Source of the DNA: Nocardia anaemiae NBRC 100462
Lineage (GTDB): Bacteria > Actinomycetota > Actinomycetes > Mycobacteriales > Mycobacteriaceae
DNA length: 54,689 nt
NCBI RefSeq assembly: GCF_001612725.1
Contig: NZ_BDAZ01000033.1
Coordinates: forward strand, 1 to 54,689
Reading direction: 5' to 3'
The first letter of the stretch is position 1, and each line of letters begins with the position of its first letter. The position numbers and the translations under genes are program-made. Under the pieces are notes generated by a model. That model was given only the letters and a program-made list of their open reading frames with translations, was not told the DNA's origin and searched no databases. This document shows, one piece after another, positions 8,397 through 17,350 of this stretch.

Positions 8397-8422
8397 CCAG
8401 TCGAGCGCGTCGGTGACGGCGC

Positions 8423-8497
8423 GCTCGTTCACGTGGCAGAGGCCCTGCCATCGGCGTAAGCGAAAGGTCGTCGGTCCGATCCCGACAGGGGCCTCCA
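8423..8497 (+). pseudogene. Decayed tandem copy of tRNA-Thr
   Basis: A degenerate duplicate 98 bp downstream of the intact tRNA. Its 3' half is nearly intact (GCGAAAGGTCGTCGG, then a T-arm-like CCGATCCCGACA and GGGGCCTCCA), while the acceptor 5' arm and the anticodon arm no longer fold. Flanking sequence is duplicated too: TCGAGCGCGTCGGTGACGG after copy one matches CCGAGCGCGTCGATCACCG after copy two. It is therefore a segmental tandem duplication followed by decay. Confidence 0.7.
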
Positions 8498-8600
8498 GCC
8501 GAGCGCGTCGATCACCGCACGATCGTTCACCTTCGGGGTTCCGTGCTGCTAACCTCGGCTGCGGGCGCCGGTACTGACCCGGCGGGGAGGGGATTCCGCA

Positions 8601-10121
8601 ATGTCTGGGTCGCATCACCATGTCCTATCGCGACGAATCCTCGGAGTGCTCGCCTCACTCCTGATCGCGATGTTGCTCACCATCGGGTGCGGCACCACCA
8701 CCGACGCCGACCGGGCACAGGCCTTTCCCGCCGATCTGGCCGGCCAGATCGACCAGATCATGAAATCCCATATCGACGCCGGGCTGATTCCGGGCGCAGC
8801 GGTATCGATCATCGACCCCGAACACGGCACCTACAGCCAGGCTTACGGGGTGGCGGACACCGCCACCGGCCGTCGAGCCGACGTGAGCGACCACTACCGG
8901 GTCGGCAGCATCACCAAGACGTTCGTCGCGACCGCCGTACTGCGCCTCGCTGATGCACAGAAACTTGCACTCGACGACCCCCTCCGAAAATACGTCGACG
9001 GTATCCCCAATGGCGACATCATCACCGTGCGCGACCTGCTCGGGATGCGAGGTGGTGTCTACGATTTCGCCACGAGCCCTGAGTTCGGTCCCCAATTACT
9101 CACCGCGACACCGGATCGCGTGTGGTCCATTGGCGACGCTTTGCGCATCATCAGCGACAACCCTGACAAGGCACAGCCACCCAATTCCCGTACCGCGTAC
9201 TCGAATTCCGAGTATCTCCTGCTCGGCCTGATCCTGGAGAAGGTCACAGGTCGCCCGGTGCGCGACGTTGTCAACGACCTCGTCCGCGAGTACGGGCTCC
9301 ACAACACCGAATACCCTCCCGACGCCAATTTGCCCGCACCCGATAGCCGGGGCTACGCCTACGACAAATACGTCCGCGCCGACGTCACAGCACGCACACC
9401 ACCTACCCTGTGGGAAGCCGCGGGCTCCCTGGTGGCCACCGTGCCCGACCTCGCCACCTACGCCGCCGCACTGGGTGAGGGACGATTCCTCGAGCCTCGA
9501 ACCGTTTCGGCACGAACAACTTTCACCGACGGCTACGGCCTCGGTCTGATGAAGCGCGGCTCCTGGGTCGGCCACTCCGGCGCGGTCCTCGGCTACACCT
9601 CGATGACGATGTACCTCCCCGAACGCAAAGTCAGCGTCGCTGTCGCCGTGAATCAGTACACCCCGGCCTACCGCGCCCTGCTCCCGATCGACGCGACCTA
9701 CATCTGGACCGACCTGGTTGCCCAGCTCTATCCAGGCACCATTCCTGGCCTCGACAACCGGCCGACCGCTCAACCACCGATTCCCGCTCCAGCCGACCTC
9801 ACCGCCGAACTCGCGCAGGCCTTGAACCCGTCGATTCCCACCTCCGCCAAGAACTTACGCATCGAGGGTGACGACAAAGACCCGGACCTGGTCACGAAAT
9901 TGGCCCGGGCCTACACCCATGCCGCCATCGAGGTGACAGTCGACAAAACCACCGACATGGGCCGCGGCCACCTGATCGCCACCACCAGCACCACTACCAC
10001 GGATGGCAACGTCCCCATGCTCATCCCACTCGTCCTCGTAGACAACGCGTGGCGGCTGGACGATGGCTGGGTGTGTATGCAGATCGTTGCCGATGGACAG
10101 CAATCGCCGGCCTGCCCCTAG
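8601..10121 (+). CDS. Beta-lactamase-fold lipoprotein with C-terminal MTB12-like domain
   Basis: A 506-aa exported lipoprotein; the signal peptide has lipobox LTIGC (Cys30). Residues 45-365 are a class C beta-lactamase/DD-peptidase-type serine hydrolase with SITK (Ser103, Lys106), YSN (Tyr200-Asn202) and HSG (325-327). After a Pro-rich linker (about 380-395) the C-terminal ~110 residues (LTAELAQALNPSIPTSAKNL to the end) resemble the NTF2-like fold of the mycobacterial low-molecular-weight antigen MTB12 group. GGGGAGGGG precedes ATG 8601. It is probably a cell-envelope esterase or peptidase; true beta-lactam hydrolysis cannot be inferred. Confidence 0.85.
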   Translation: MSGSHHHVLSRRILGVLASLLIAMLLTIGCGTTTDADRAQAFPADLAGQIDQIMKSHIDAGLIPGAAVSIIDPEHGTYSQAYGVADTATGRRADVSDHYRVGSITKTFVATAVLRLADAQKLALDDPLRKYVDGIPNGDIITVRDLLGMRGGVYDFATSPEFGPQLLTATPDRVWSIGDALRIISDNPDKAQPPNSRTAYSNSEYLLLGLILEKVTGRPVRDVVNDLVREYGLHNTEYPPDANLPAPDSRGYAYDKYVRADVTARTPPTLWEAAGSLVATVPDLATYAAALGEGRFLEPRTVSARTTFTDGYGLGLMKRGSWVGHSGAVLGYTSMTMYLPERKVSVAVAVNQYTPAYRALLPIDATYIWTDLVAQLYPGTIPGLDNRPTAQPPIPAPADLTAELAQALNPSIPTSAKNLRIEGDDKDPDLVTKLARAYTHAAIEVTVDKTTDMGRGHLIATTSTTTTDGNVPMLIPLVLVDNAWRLDDGWVCMQIVADGQQSPACP

Positions 10122-10162
10122 CCGGGCTCTCGCTCATCGGGGATACCGGCGGCTGCGGCCCG

Positions 10163-10648
10163 CTAGATCGGCGTTACCGCGGATACGAGCCAGTGGCCGT
10201 TGTCCTTTTCGAGGCTCACCCGGACTCGGCTGGTGGTGATGTTGCCTTGGGGGGAGTCCTTGCCGGTGGTTACCTGGTTCAGGTAGAGCAGGACTACCGC
10301 GTGGGCGGGCTCGGCGGAGATTACGCCGGTGGCCTGGGTGGTGGCCTGGACGTTGAGTTCCTTCTCCTTGGCGCCGGGGGCGATGGCTTCCCTGATCAAT
10401 TTCAGGTAGTCGTCGCGGAAGCTGCCGCTGAGATCGTCCGCGACCTTCGGCAACTCGGCGTCCACCGTTTTGAAGTTGTAGGTGAACATCGACTCGACGG
10501 TGCGCTGGGCCGCGGGGACGGCCTGGGTGCGCGCCTGTTCGCTCTTGCGGTCGTTCCAGTACTTGTATCCGGTGACGCCGCAGATGGCCGCCAGCGCGAC
10601 GATGACGAGGGCGACCGCGGACGCCACCAGAATCAGCCGCCGGTTCAT
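10163..10648 (-). CDS. Mce-associated membrane protein (Mam4B-like)
   Basis: A 161-aa protein with one N-terminal membrane segment (about 5-27) followed by an extracytoplasmic NTF2-like Mce-associated domain (FTYNFKTVDAELPKVADDL, SVSLEKDNGHW-type ending). It is the last gene of the mce4 operon and overlaps the previous gene by 4 nt (ATGA). It matches the position of Rv3492c. Such proteins are thought to stabilise the Mce complex in the envelope. It converges with the lipoprotein gene, with only 41 bp between. Confidence 0.87.
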   Translation of the reverse strand: MNRRLILVASAVALVIVALAAICGVTGYKYWNDRKSEQARTQAVPAAQRTVESMFTYNFKTVDAELPKVADDLSGSFRDDYLKLIREAIAPGAKEKELNVQATTQATGVISAEPAHAVVLLYLNQVTTGKDSPQGNITTSRVRVSLEKDNGHWLVSAVTPI

Positions 10649-11373
10649 GCCACGAACTCCACTTGTGAGGCGGTGATCCCGTTATCGCCGCGGGTGACGG
10701 TGACCCGGAATCGGTAGTACCGCGTCTGCGGATCCGCCATGCCCGCATTGGTCAGGGTCTGCTTGGCGGCGACCAGCACGCGTGCCGAATCCCCGTCCTC
10801 GCTCTCGATGGCGGATTCGATGATTTCACCGGTGGCCTTCACCTTGGCCTGCTCGACAACGCTCGCGTAGGCGTCCTTGCGCTGCGAGTATTCGGCCTTG
10901 AGCTCACCGGATGCCACCGCGAGGACACGGTCGATATCGGCCTTGGCGGTGTCGTCCTTGATGGTGGTGAGATTGAGAATCGCCTGCTTGGCGGTCTGGA
11001 CATAGTCCGCGCGCCGCGCATCGCGATCGGATGCGGTGTGCAGGTTGTAGGCGAAGAATCCGGTGCCGACCACCAGCGCGATCGCCACGATCGCGGCCGC
11101 GGCGGCACCGGCGATGAGGACCCAGCGCGGTGGCGCGGACTTCGGAGCGTCATCGACGACTTCGCCGACGTTGGGTATCTCCAGCGTCGTCACGGGTTCG
11201 GCATCCTCGCTCGGACCGTCCGACTCCGCCTTCGTCACCTTGACCGTGACATCGACGGCCTTGGACAGCTCGACACCTTCGGTCTCGAGCGGGAGGGTGT
11301 CCTCCGGCGGCGGACCCGCCGAACGCACCGCCCGTCGCCTCGGCCGAACCTTGACCACACTGGATTCACTCAT
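10645..11373 (-). CDS. Mce-associated membrane protein (Mam4A-like)
   Basis: A 242-aa protein with a charged, disordered cytoplasmic N-terminus (about 1-80, KVRPRRRAVRS then acidic), one TM segment (about 83-108), then an Mce-associated NTF2-like domain including DRDARRADYVQTAKQAIL and YYRFRVTVTRGDNG. ATG 11373 overlaps the mce4F stop as ATGA, so the upstream 10-codon extension is discarded. It corresponds in position to Rv3493c and is presumably an accessory subunit of the sterol importer. Confidence 0.87.
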   Translation of the reverse strand: MSESSVVKVRPRRRAVRSAGPPPEDTLPLETEGVELSKAVDVTVKVTKAESDGPSEDAEPVTTLEIPNVGEVVDDAPKSAPPRWVLIAGAAAAAIVAIALVVGTGFFAYNLHTASDRDARRADYVQTAKQAILNLTTIKDDTAKADIDRVLAVASGELKAEYSQRKDAYASVVEQAKVKATGEIIESAIESEDGDSARVLVAAKQTLTNAGMADPQTRYYRFRVTVTRGDNGITASQVEFVA

Positions 11374-12779
11374 TGCTGCTGCTCCTGAAGCATCGCCTGC
11401 CAACTCGACGGTATCGTGCCGGATCCGTCCTTTCCGATATCCCCCTGACGGTACGTGCGTCCGTCCGGTCCCATGAACGTCCCACTGCCGGGATCCAATG
11501 TCGTACTGTGCGCGGCCGGGTGGGTCGAGCCCTGACCCCCGATGGGGTCACCCGACGGGGTCACCGGCTGCGGCGGACCGAACGCCGGGTTATTGCCTTC
11601 GGGCACATAGCCGTTCGGGTCGCGGCACAGCTCGGGCGTCGGCGCCCGCTTACCCGGTACCTCCATGCACGGCGTATTGCGGATACCGCGCACGGCTTCC
11701 TTGGCGTTCTGTGCCACCTTGCAGTACAGCCCGGGCGGCGTATCCGGGGTGTCGAGCTGGGCGGGCGAGCGGCGCTGTTCCGGCGTGAGGAAGCCGGTGG
11801 TGCAGCCGGGCGGGTCGTTGAGTTCCAGGTGGAAGTCCACGACGGCACCGTATTCGACGGGGCCGCGGATGGCCGTCAGGAACGCGGCGGTCAGCGGTGG
11901 ATAGATCACCAGGATCTGTTCCAGACCCGAGTGATAGGTCACCGCGACCTGACCCACGCTGACCAGATTCGACAGCAGAATCGGCAGGGTCGGGCGCAGG
12001 TCCTGGAACAGCGAACTCACCTGTTGTGCCGCACCGGGCGTCTTCTCGATGACATTGCGCAGTGCCGGATCATGGGCGCGCAGTTGGTCGGTGACGGTTG
12101 CCAGGTCCTGGGTCCACGACCGGATCGCCGCATCGGACTGATTCTGCGTGTCCAGCAGCGGCCCGATCTTTTCCAGCAGGTCCTTGGTCGGCTCGGCATT
12201 CGCCTGGGCCTCCTGAACCAGCAGCGATGCCGAATCGATGAACTTCTGTAGATCCGGTCCGGCCCCGTTGAATGCCTTGAAAGCATCGTCGATCACCTGC
12301 CGCAGCTTGGTATCGGCAATGCTGGACAGCAGACGATCGGAGCGATCGAGCACGGTGCCGATATCCTCGGGCAGCCTGGTGCGGTCCACCGGAACCACCG
12401 AACCGTCGGAGAGGTTGCCGCCCTTGGCATTCGCGGCCGGTACCAGATCGACGTACTGCTCACCGATGGCCGAGACACTGCGCACCCACGCGTCGACATC
12501 GGACGGAATCTTGTAATCGCTATCGATGGAAAGCTTCGCGTCCACACCTGTGGGGGTGAGTCGAACCTCTTCCACCTTGCCGACATTCGTGCCGCGGTAG
12601 GCGACATTGGCTGTCGGATAAAGCCCGCCGGTGGCCAACAGCTTGACCGTCACCTGATAGCGGCCGATGCCGAACATGGCGGGCAGTCCCACATAGGTGC
12701 CGCCCATCACCACCAACCCGATCACCGTCAGCACCGAGAAGATGCCCAACTGGATCCGGACGAAGCGCGTGAGTTTCAT
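11370..12779 (-). CDS. mce4F: Mce4F, sterol importer MCE subunit
   Basis: A 469-aa MCE protein. N-terminal TM at about 8-28 is followed by the MCE/MlaD domain (about 37-115, with YQVTVKLLATGGLYPTANVAYRGTNVGKVEEV). A long helical region comes next, and the tail is Pro/Gly-rich and low-complexity (about 370-469), as is usual for F subunits. The six different MCE subunits form a tube that carries hydrophobic substrate from the envelope to YrbE4AB. It overlaps its neighbours by 4 nt on both sides. The F assignment rests on order and tail; the sterol substrate is inferred from KstR control and synteny. Confidence 0.93.
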   Translation of the reverse strand: MKLTRFVRIQLGIFSVLTVIGLVVMGGTYVGLPAMFGIGRYQVTVKLLATGGLYPTANVAYRGTNVGKVEEVRLTPTGVDAKLSIDSDYKIPSDVDAWVRSVSAIGEQYVDLVPAANAKGGNLSDGSVVPVDRTRLPEDIGTVLDRSDRLLSSIADTKLRQVIDDAFKAFNGAGPDLQKFIDSASLLVQEAQANAEPTKDLLEKIGPLLDTQNQSDAAIRSWTQDLATVTDQLRAHDPALRNVIEKTPGAAQQVSSLFQDLRPTLPILLSNLVSVGQVAVTYHSGLEQILVIYPPLTAAFLTAIRGPVEYGAVVDFHLELNDPPGCTTGFLTPEQRRSPAQLDTPDTPPGLYCKVAQNAKEAVRGIRNTPCMEVPGKRAPTPELCRDPNGYVPEGNNPAFGPPQPVTPSGDPIGGQGSTHPAAHSTTLDPGSGTFMGPDGRTYRQGDIGKDGSGTIPSSWQAMLQEQQQ

Positions 12780-13996
12780 CGGCCCGCACCTTCCTGCCCT
12801 GCGGGCGGAACGGTGAGGCCGGGAATCGCGGGCAGTCCCGGAATCGGGGGCAGCCCAGGGATACTCGGCGTCGGAGCCGGGGTCGCCGGTGGCTGCAGCG
12901 GTGCCGTCGCCGGATTGCTATTGCCCTCCGCCGAACCGGCCAGACCGCCGAGTGCGCCCTCGACCCCACCGAACCGACCGCCGAGCGGAGTTCCGGTGAG
13001 GAAGTTCGAATCCAACCGCTTGCCGGTGATATCGACGGTCATGAGCAGGTTCATGTAATCGCCCTTGACCGCGTGATCGAGATTCTTCATCGGGAACGGG
13101 AAGGTGAGCAGTATCTTCAAGACCTCGACCAGGCTGTTCCCGGTGCTGGCCAGCGTCTCCAGCACGGGTGCCAGATTCGCCAGATTCGCCTTCAGATTGT
13201 CCCCGCCCTGCGCGACGATCCGCTGCACCACATCGCTCAGATCACCCAGGGCGGTAAGAGTATGCGTGATGTTCTCGCGCCGATCGGCGAGCACCGTGAG
13301 CGCCGGATGAATCTGTTCGATCGCCGCGGCTACCCGATCCTTCTGCTTGGCGAGCGTGCCCGCGAACCGGTCGAGTCCGCCCATCGCATCGATGATGTCT
13401 TTGGTCTGCGAATCCAGGGTGGTGGTCAGCTCGGTCAGCTGCGGCAGCAGATCACGGATCGCATCCTCGCGGCCGCTGAACGCGGCATTGAGTTCGTGGG
13501 TAATGGTTTCGAGCTGACTGATGCCGCCGCCATTGAGCACCACCGACAGCGATGACAAGGTCTGCTCGGTGGTCGGATAGACGCCCGCCCGGTCCAGCGG
13601 GATCAGGTCGCCGTTCTTCAGCTCACCCTGTGCCGGAACATCTTTCGGCGCGGCGAGTTCGAGATGATTGCTGCCGAGCAGACTGGTCTGCCCGATCCGG
13701 GCGGTCGCATTGGCCGGCAGCTTCACATCGTGGTTCAACGAGACGGTGACCAGCGCGTGCCAGCCCTCCACCTCGATATTCTTCACCGTGCCGACCGTCA
13801 CGTCATTGACGCGGACCGGCGAATTGCGAGTCAGCGTGGTGACATTGGGCATCTGGATCTCGACTTCGTAGGCGTTCGGATCACTTCCGGCCGTACCTGG
13901 CATGGGCAGCGAATTCAGCCCGTCCCACTCGCAGCCGCTGACGCCGAGCACGACGGCCAATCCGATTGCCGCACCGGCCATTCGCCTGCGCATCAT
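12776..13996 (-). CDS. mce4E: Mce4E lipoprotein (LprN-like)
   Basis: A 406-aa MCE lipoprotein, the only Mce4 subunit with a lipobox: MAGAAIGLAVVLGVSGC with the acylated Cys in VSGC. The MCE domain follows (NAYEVEIQMPNVTTLTRNSPVRVNDVTVG), then helical repeats, then a Pro-rich C-terminus (PATPAPTPSIPGLPPIPGLP). Start is ATG 13996, overlapping the mce4D stop, behind GGAGGAGGG; the adjacent ATG 13993 has better spacing and is equally possible. The open frame upstream to 14212 is mce4D shadow. This lipid-anchored E subunit is diagnostic for mce operons. Confidence 0.93.
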   Translation of the reverse strand: MMRRRMAGAAIGLAVVLGVSGCEWDGLNSLPMPGTAGSDPNAYEVEIQMPNVTTLTRNSPVRVNDVTVGTVKNIEVEGWHALVTVSLNHDVKLPANATARIGQTSLLGSNHLELAAPKDVPAQGELKNGDLIPLDRAGVYPTTEQTLSSLSVVLNGGGISQLETITHELNAAFSGREDAIRDLLPQLTELTTTLDSQTKDIIDAMGGLDRFAGTLAKQKDRVAAAIEQIHPALTVLADRRENITHTLTALGDLSDVVQRIVAQGGDNLKANLANLAPVLETLASTGNSLVEVLKILLTFPFPMKNLDHAVKGDYMNLLMTVDITGKRLDSNFLTGTPLGGRFGGVEGALGGLAGSAEGNSNPATAPLQPPATPAPTPSIPGLPPIPGLPAIPGLTVPPAGQEGAGR

Positions 13997-15261
13997 CGCC
14001 CTCCTCCCGGAATGGCCAGTCCCGCAATGCCGTTCGGCACCGTGACCGGATCCGATTGCGGCACCGACTCGCTCGGTCCGCGCGCGGCCAGACTCGGCGG
14101 ACTGTATACGAGCTGATGCGGGAAAGCGGTCTGGTTGGAGGCCGGATTGGCGAGCAGCGGTGGGTAATTCATCATGAGCTGCTGGATCACCGGCGCCAGA
14201 TACTGGCGGCACAGCGCGGCACTCTGATCGGAACCGTTCGCATCATTCGCCTCGACCGCGCCGCAGAGGAAGGCGAACGGGTTGGCGAAGTTCGTCCCGA
14301 CAACGGCACCGGTGAGACTGCCCTGCGCCGGATCGTAGATCTGATAGAAGTTCGCCAGCGACGTCGGCCCGGAATGCAATACCTGCTCGAGCTGGGGCCG
14401 CTTGTCCGCAAGGGTCTGGGTAACCTCGGCCAGCCGCTGCACCCCCTCGGTCAGCGCCCCGCCGCGCTCTTGGATGAACCGCTGCACATCACCGACGGCG
14501 ATGTCGAGGTTGTCCAGTCCGGCACCGAGATCACCGGAAACATTCGCGAGCACCGACGAGACCGAGGCGAGCCGTCCGCCGAATTGCACGATCTGATCGT
14601 TGCTCTTGGACAGCACATCCACGAACTGTTGCAGATTGCGGATGGTGCCGAACAGATCGGTGCGCCCGTCCGACAACGTACTCAGCGTGTGCGACAGCTC
14701 GCGCAGGGTATCGCGCAGCGCCTCCGCATTGCCATTGCCGAGATTGTCGGCGGCGGTGTTCACGAACCGCCCGAACGAGCCCTGCTTATCGTCGCCAACG
14801 GGCCCCAATGTCGTTGCCAGCTTGGACAATTCGGCCTTGATGTCATCCCATTCGACCGGCACCGCGGTGTGCTCGATCGGAATCACGCTGCCGTCGTGCA
14901 TCTTCGGCCCGCCGGTGTATGCCGGGGCCAATTGGATGAACCGTGCCGAGACCAGCGACGGCGAAATGATGACCGCCTTGGCATCCGCCGGGATCTCGAT
15001 ACCGCGATCGAGTGTCATCGCGACCCGGACCTGGTCCCTACCGGGATCGATGGAGTCGATCCTGCCGACCTTGACCCCGAGTACTCGCACCTCGTCACCG
15101 GCGTACAGGCCGGTCGTGGACGGGAAATACGCGGTGATCGAGGTCTTTCCGATCCGCGATATCAGTGACCACCCACCGGCGATCACCAGTGCGGCGATGA
15201 CGACCAGCGCGAGCACCCGCACCCACCGCGGTGCCGAACGAACAGTGCGCAATGCATTCAT
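13993..15261 (-). CDS. mce4D: Mce4D, sterol importer MCE subunit
   Basis: A 422-aa protein with N-terminal TM (about 15-35), then the MCE domain (ITAYFPSTTGLYAGDEVRVLGVKVGRIDSI) and a long helical C-terminal half rich in QFVDVLSKSNDQIVQFGGRL-type repeats, ending in a Pro/Gly tail. ATG 15261 overlaps the mce4C stop (ATGA), fixing the start; the 30 upstream codons are shadow. The subunit letter is set by its fourth position among the six. Confidence 0.93.
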   Translation of the reverse strand: MNALRTVRSAPRWVRVLALVVIAALVIAGGWSLISRIGKTSITAYFPSTTGLYAGDEVRVLGVKVGRIDSIDPGRDQVRVAMTLDRGIEIPADAKAVIISPSLVSARFIQLAPAYTGGPKMHDGSVIPIEHTAVPVEWDDIKAELSKLATTLGPVGDDKQGSFGRFVNTAADNLGNGNAEALRDTLRELSHTLSTLSDGRTDLFGTIRNLQQFVDVLSKSNDQIVQFGGRLASVSSVLANVSGDLGAGLDNLDIAVGDVQRFIQERGGALTEGVQRLAEVTQTLADKRPQLEQVLHSGPTSLANFYQIYDPAQGSLTGAVVGTNFANPFAFLCGAVEANDANGSDQSAALCRQYLAPVIQQLMMNYPPLLANPASNQTAFPHQLVYSPPSLAARGPSESVPQSDPVTVPNGIAGLAIPGGGR

Positions 15262-16325
15262 CGCGGCGGCTCCTGAATCGCGGGCTCGATCGACGGCAAC
15301 GCGGGGTCGGTCAGATATGCGCGGAAGGAGTCGGGCACATGCTGCGGCCACACCAGCGCGTCGACCAGGATTTGCAGGCCGCGCGTGGTCGCGTTCGAGA
15401 CATACGCCTGGAAGTACGGACCGCTGCCGACCTGTTCGCCGAGCGCGGCCGAGAACGGACCGAGTCCATCGAGCGCCTTCGACAGGTTGTCTTTATTGGA
15501 CTGCAGCAGTGCGAGCACCGAATTCAGCCGGTCCAATGTGGGTTTCAGCTGTGCCTCATTGTCGTTGACGAGGCCGGTCAGCTGCTGGGCCAGCCCGTTG
15601 ATGTAGACGATCAACTGACTGAGCGCGCTGCGCCGCCGGTCCAATTCGCCGAGCAACTCATTGCCGTCGACCAGCAGCGCGTTGATCTGATTGCTGCGAT
15701 CGGCGAGCACCTTGGTGACGTTCTGCGCCCGGCTGAGCAGCTCGGTCAGCGCCTGATCTCTGGCATTCAGGCTGCGCGAGAGTTGGGTGACACCGTCGAG
15801 TGCCGACCGCAACGGGGCTGGGGTATCGGCGAATGTCGTGGACAATGCGTCCAGTGTCTGGTTGACCCTGTCCATATCCAGGCCCTTGACGGTATTCGTC
15901 AGATCGCCGAGCGCGTCGGTGAGCGAATACGGCGAGGTGGTCCGGTCCAGCGGAATGGTGTCGTTGGTCCGGGTCGAACCGCTGCCCGACGGAGTCACCT
16001 CGAGCGATTTGCGGCCGAGCACCGTATTGGTCTTGATGGCGGCACTCGTCTTATCGCCCAGCACGATTCCCTCGTCCAGGGTGAACCGGACATAGACCTT
16101 CGCACCGTCCAGCTTCACCTGCTCGACGCGTCCCGACTTCACCCCCGCGACCTGCACATTGTCGCCGGGAACCAGTCCGCCCGCATCGGCGAAATACGCG
16201 GTATAGGTCGCGCCGGAGCGAATGAACGGCAGCCGGTCGACCTGCAGCGCCGACAGCGAGACCGTGGTCGCGACGACAATGCCGATAATGCCGAGCGAGA
16301 CTGCGCGTGATCGAGTTTCGTTCAT
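15258..16325 (-). CDS. mce4C: Mce4C, sterol importer MCE subunit
   Basis: A 355-aa protein with N-terminal TM (about 7-27), MCE domain (YTAYFADAGGLVPGDNVQVAGVKSGRVEQV) and a helical C-terminal domain (NQINALLVDGNELLGELDRR). ATG 16325 overlaps the mce4B stop by 4 nt. It is the shortest but one of the six subunits, as is normal for C. Nothing is missing from the MCE domain. Confidence 0.93.
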   Translation of the reverse strand: MNETRSRAVSLGIIGIVVATTVSLSALQVDRLPFIRSGATYTAYFADAGGLVPGDNVQVAGVKSGRVEQVKLDGAKVYVRFTLDEGIVLGDKTSAAIKTNTVLGRKSLEVTPSGSGSTRTNDTIPLDRTTSPYSLTDALGDLTNTVKGLDMDRVNQTLDALSTTFADTPAPLRSALDGVTQLSRSLNARDQALTELLSRAQNVTKVLADRSNQINALLVDGNELLGELDRRRSALSQLIVYINGLAQQLTGLVNDNEAQLKPTLDRLNSVLALLQSNKDNLSKALDGLGPFSAALGEQVGSGPYFQAYVSNATTRGLQILVDALVWPQHVPDSFRAYLTDPALPSIEPAIQEPPR

Positions 16326-17350
16326 CGGGTCTTCGCACACCTTCCCGTCGTCTGCAACCCGGGCAGGGTGATGTGCAACGGCTTGCCGTCCGGCCCGTCG
16401 ACAATGAAGTTCGTGCCGCACACGTACATATTCAGGAACGACCCGTAGGAACCGATCCGGACCAGCTTCTTGTAGGTATCCGGCAGCCGGTCCAGCACCC
16501 ACTGGACGGTGTCGGAGCCGTCGTCGAGCGTGGCGGCGAGCGTGCCGGTCTGCTCGATCGTGGTCTTCAGATCCGGGCGAGCCTGCTGCAGCAGGTTGGT
16601 CAGGTCCCCGGTCGCCCCGGCGATCCGCGGCAGGGCGGCGCCGATCGGATCCTTATCGGCGGCCAAACCGCTGACCAGCCGCTGCAATTCCTCGAGTGTG
16701 GTGGCGAACTGCTGATCGCGGTCATCGATCGTGGCGAGCACGGTCTTCAGATTCTCGATCACGCTGCCGATCAACGCATCTCGATCGGCGAGGGTTTTGG
16801 CGAACGATCCGGAACTGTTCAGCAGCGCGACAAGTGTGCCGCCCTGCCCCTGGAAAACCTGGAGCAGCGCCTCGGTCAGATCGTTGACCTGAGCCGGATC
16901 GAGGCCGCGCAGCAGCGGTTTGAAGCCACCGAGCAGCATATCGAGGTCGAGTGCGGGCGAGGTGCGGTCGGTGCCGATGGTGGCGCCTTTGGACATCACC
17001 TGCGCGGTGCCCGGCCCCTCCAGCAGTTCGAGATACCGGTCCCCGACCAGGTTTTCGTAGCGGATGGTCGCCTTGGTGCTGGTGTAGAGCCGGTACTTGC
17101 TGTCCACATCGAAATCGACGTGCGCGAGATTGTCCTTACCCACATGCACCCCGGTTACCGAACCAACTGGCACACCGGCGATTCGGACCTTCGCACCGTC
17201 CGCGATGCCGGAGGAGCTGGTGAAGACGGCGTGATAACCGGTCTCCCTGGCGAAGCGCATCTGGCTGAACACCACTACCAGTCCGGCCAATACCAGCGCC
17301 ATCACCAGCGTGAAGATGGTCAGCTTGATCGTTGTCGCGCGCTGTTTCAC
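16322..17350 (-). CDS. mce4B: Mce4B, sterol importer MCE subunit
   Basis: A 342-aa protein with TM at about 8-30, MCE domain (YHAVFTSSSGIADGAKVRIAGVPVGSVTGV) and helical C-terminus ending in the GPDGKPLHITLPGLQ-type tail with paired cysteines seen in B subunits. The start is GTG 17350, whose GTGA overlaps the mce4A stop. That GTG is the only start consistent with the coupling seen through the rest of the operon. Confidence 0.92.
   Translation of the reverse strand: MKQRATTIKLTIFTLVMALVLAGLVVVFSQMRFARETGYHAVFTSSSGIADGAKVRIAGVPVGSVTGVHVGKDNLAHVDFDVDSKYRLYTSTKATIRYENLVGDRYLELLEGPGTAQVMSKGATIGTDRTSPALDLDMLLGGFKPLLRGLDPAQVNDLTEALLQVFQGQGGTLVALLNSSGSFAKTLADRDALIGSVIENLKTVLATIDDRDQQFATTLEELQRLVSGLAADKDPIGAALPRIAGATGDLTNLLQQARPDLKTTIEQTGTLAATLDDGSDTVQWVLDRLPDTYKKLVRIGSYGSFLNMYVCGTNFIVDGPDGKPLHITLPGLQTTGRCAKTR

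Noticed and set aside
8423..8497. Second functional tRNA
   Set aside because: The acceptor stem no longer pairs and the anticodon arm is lost.
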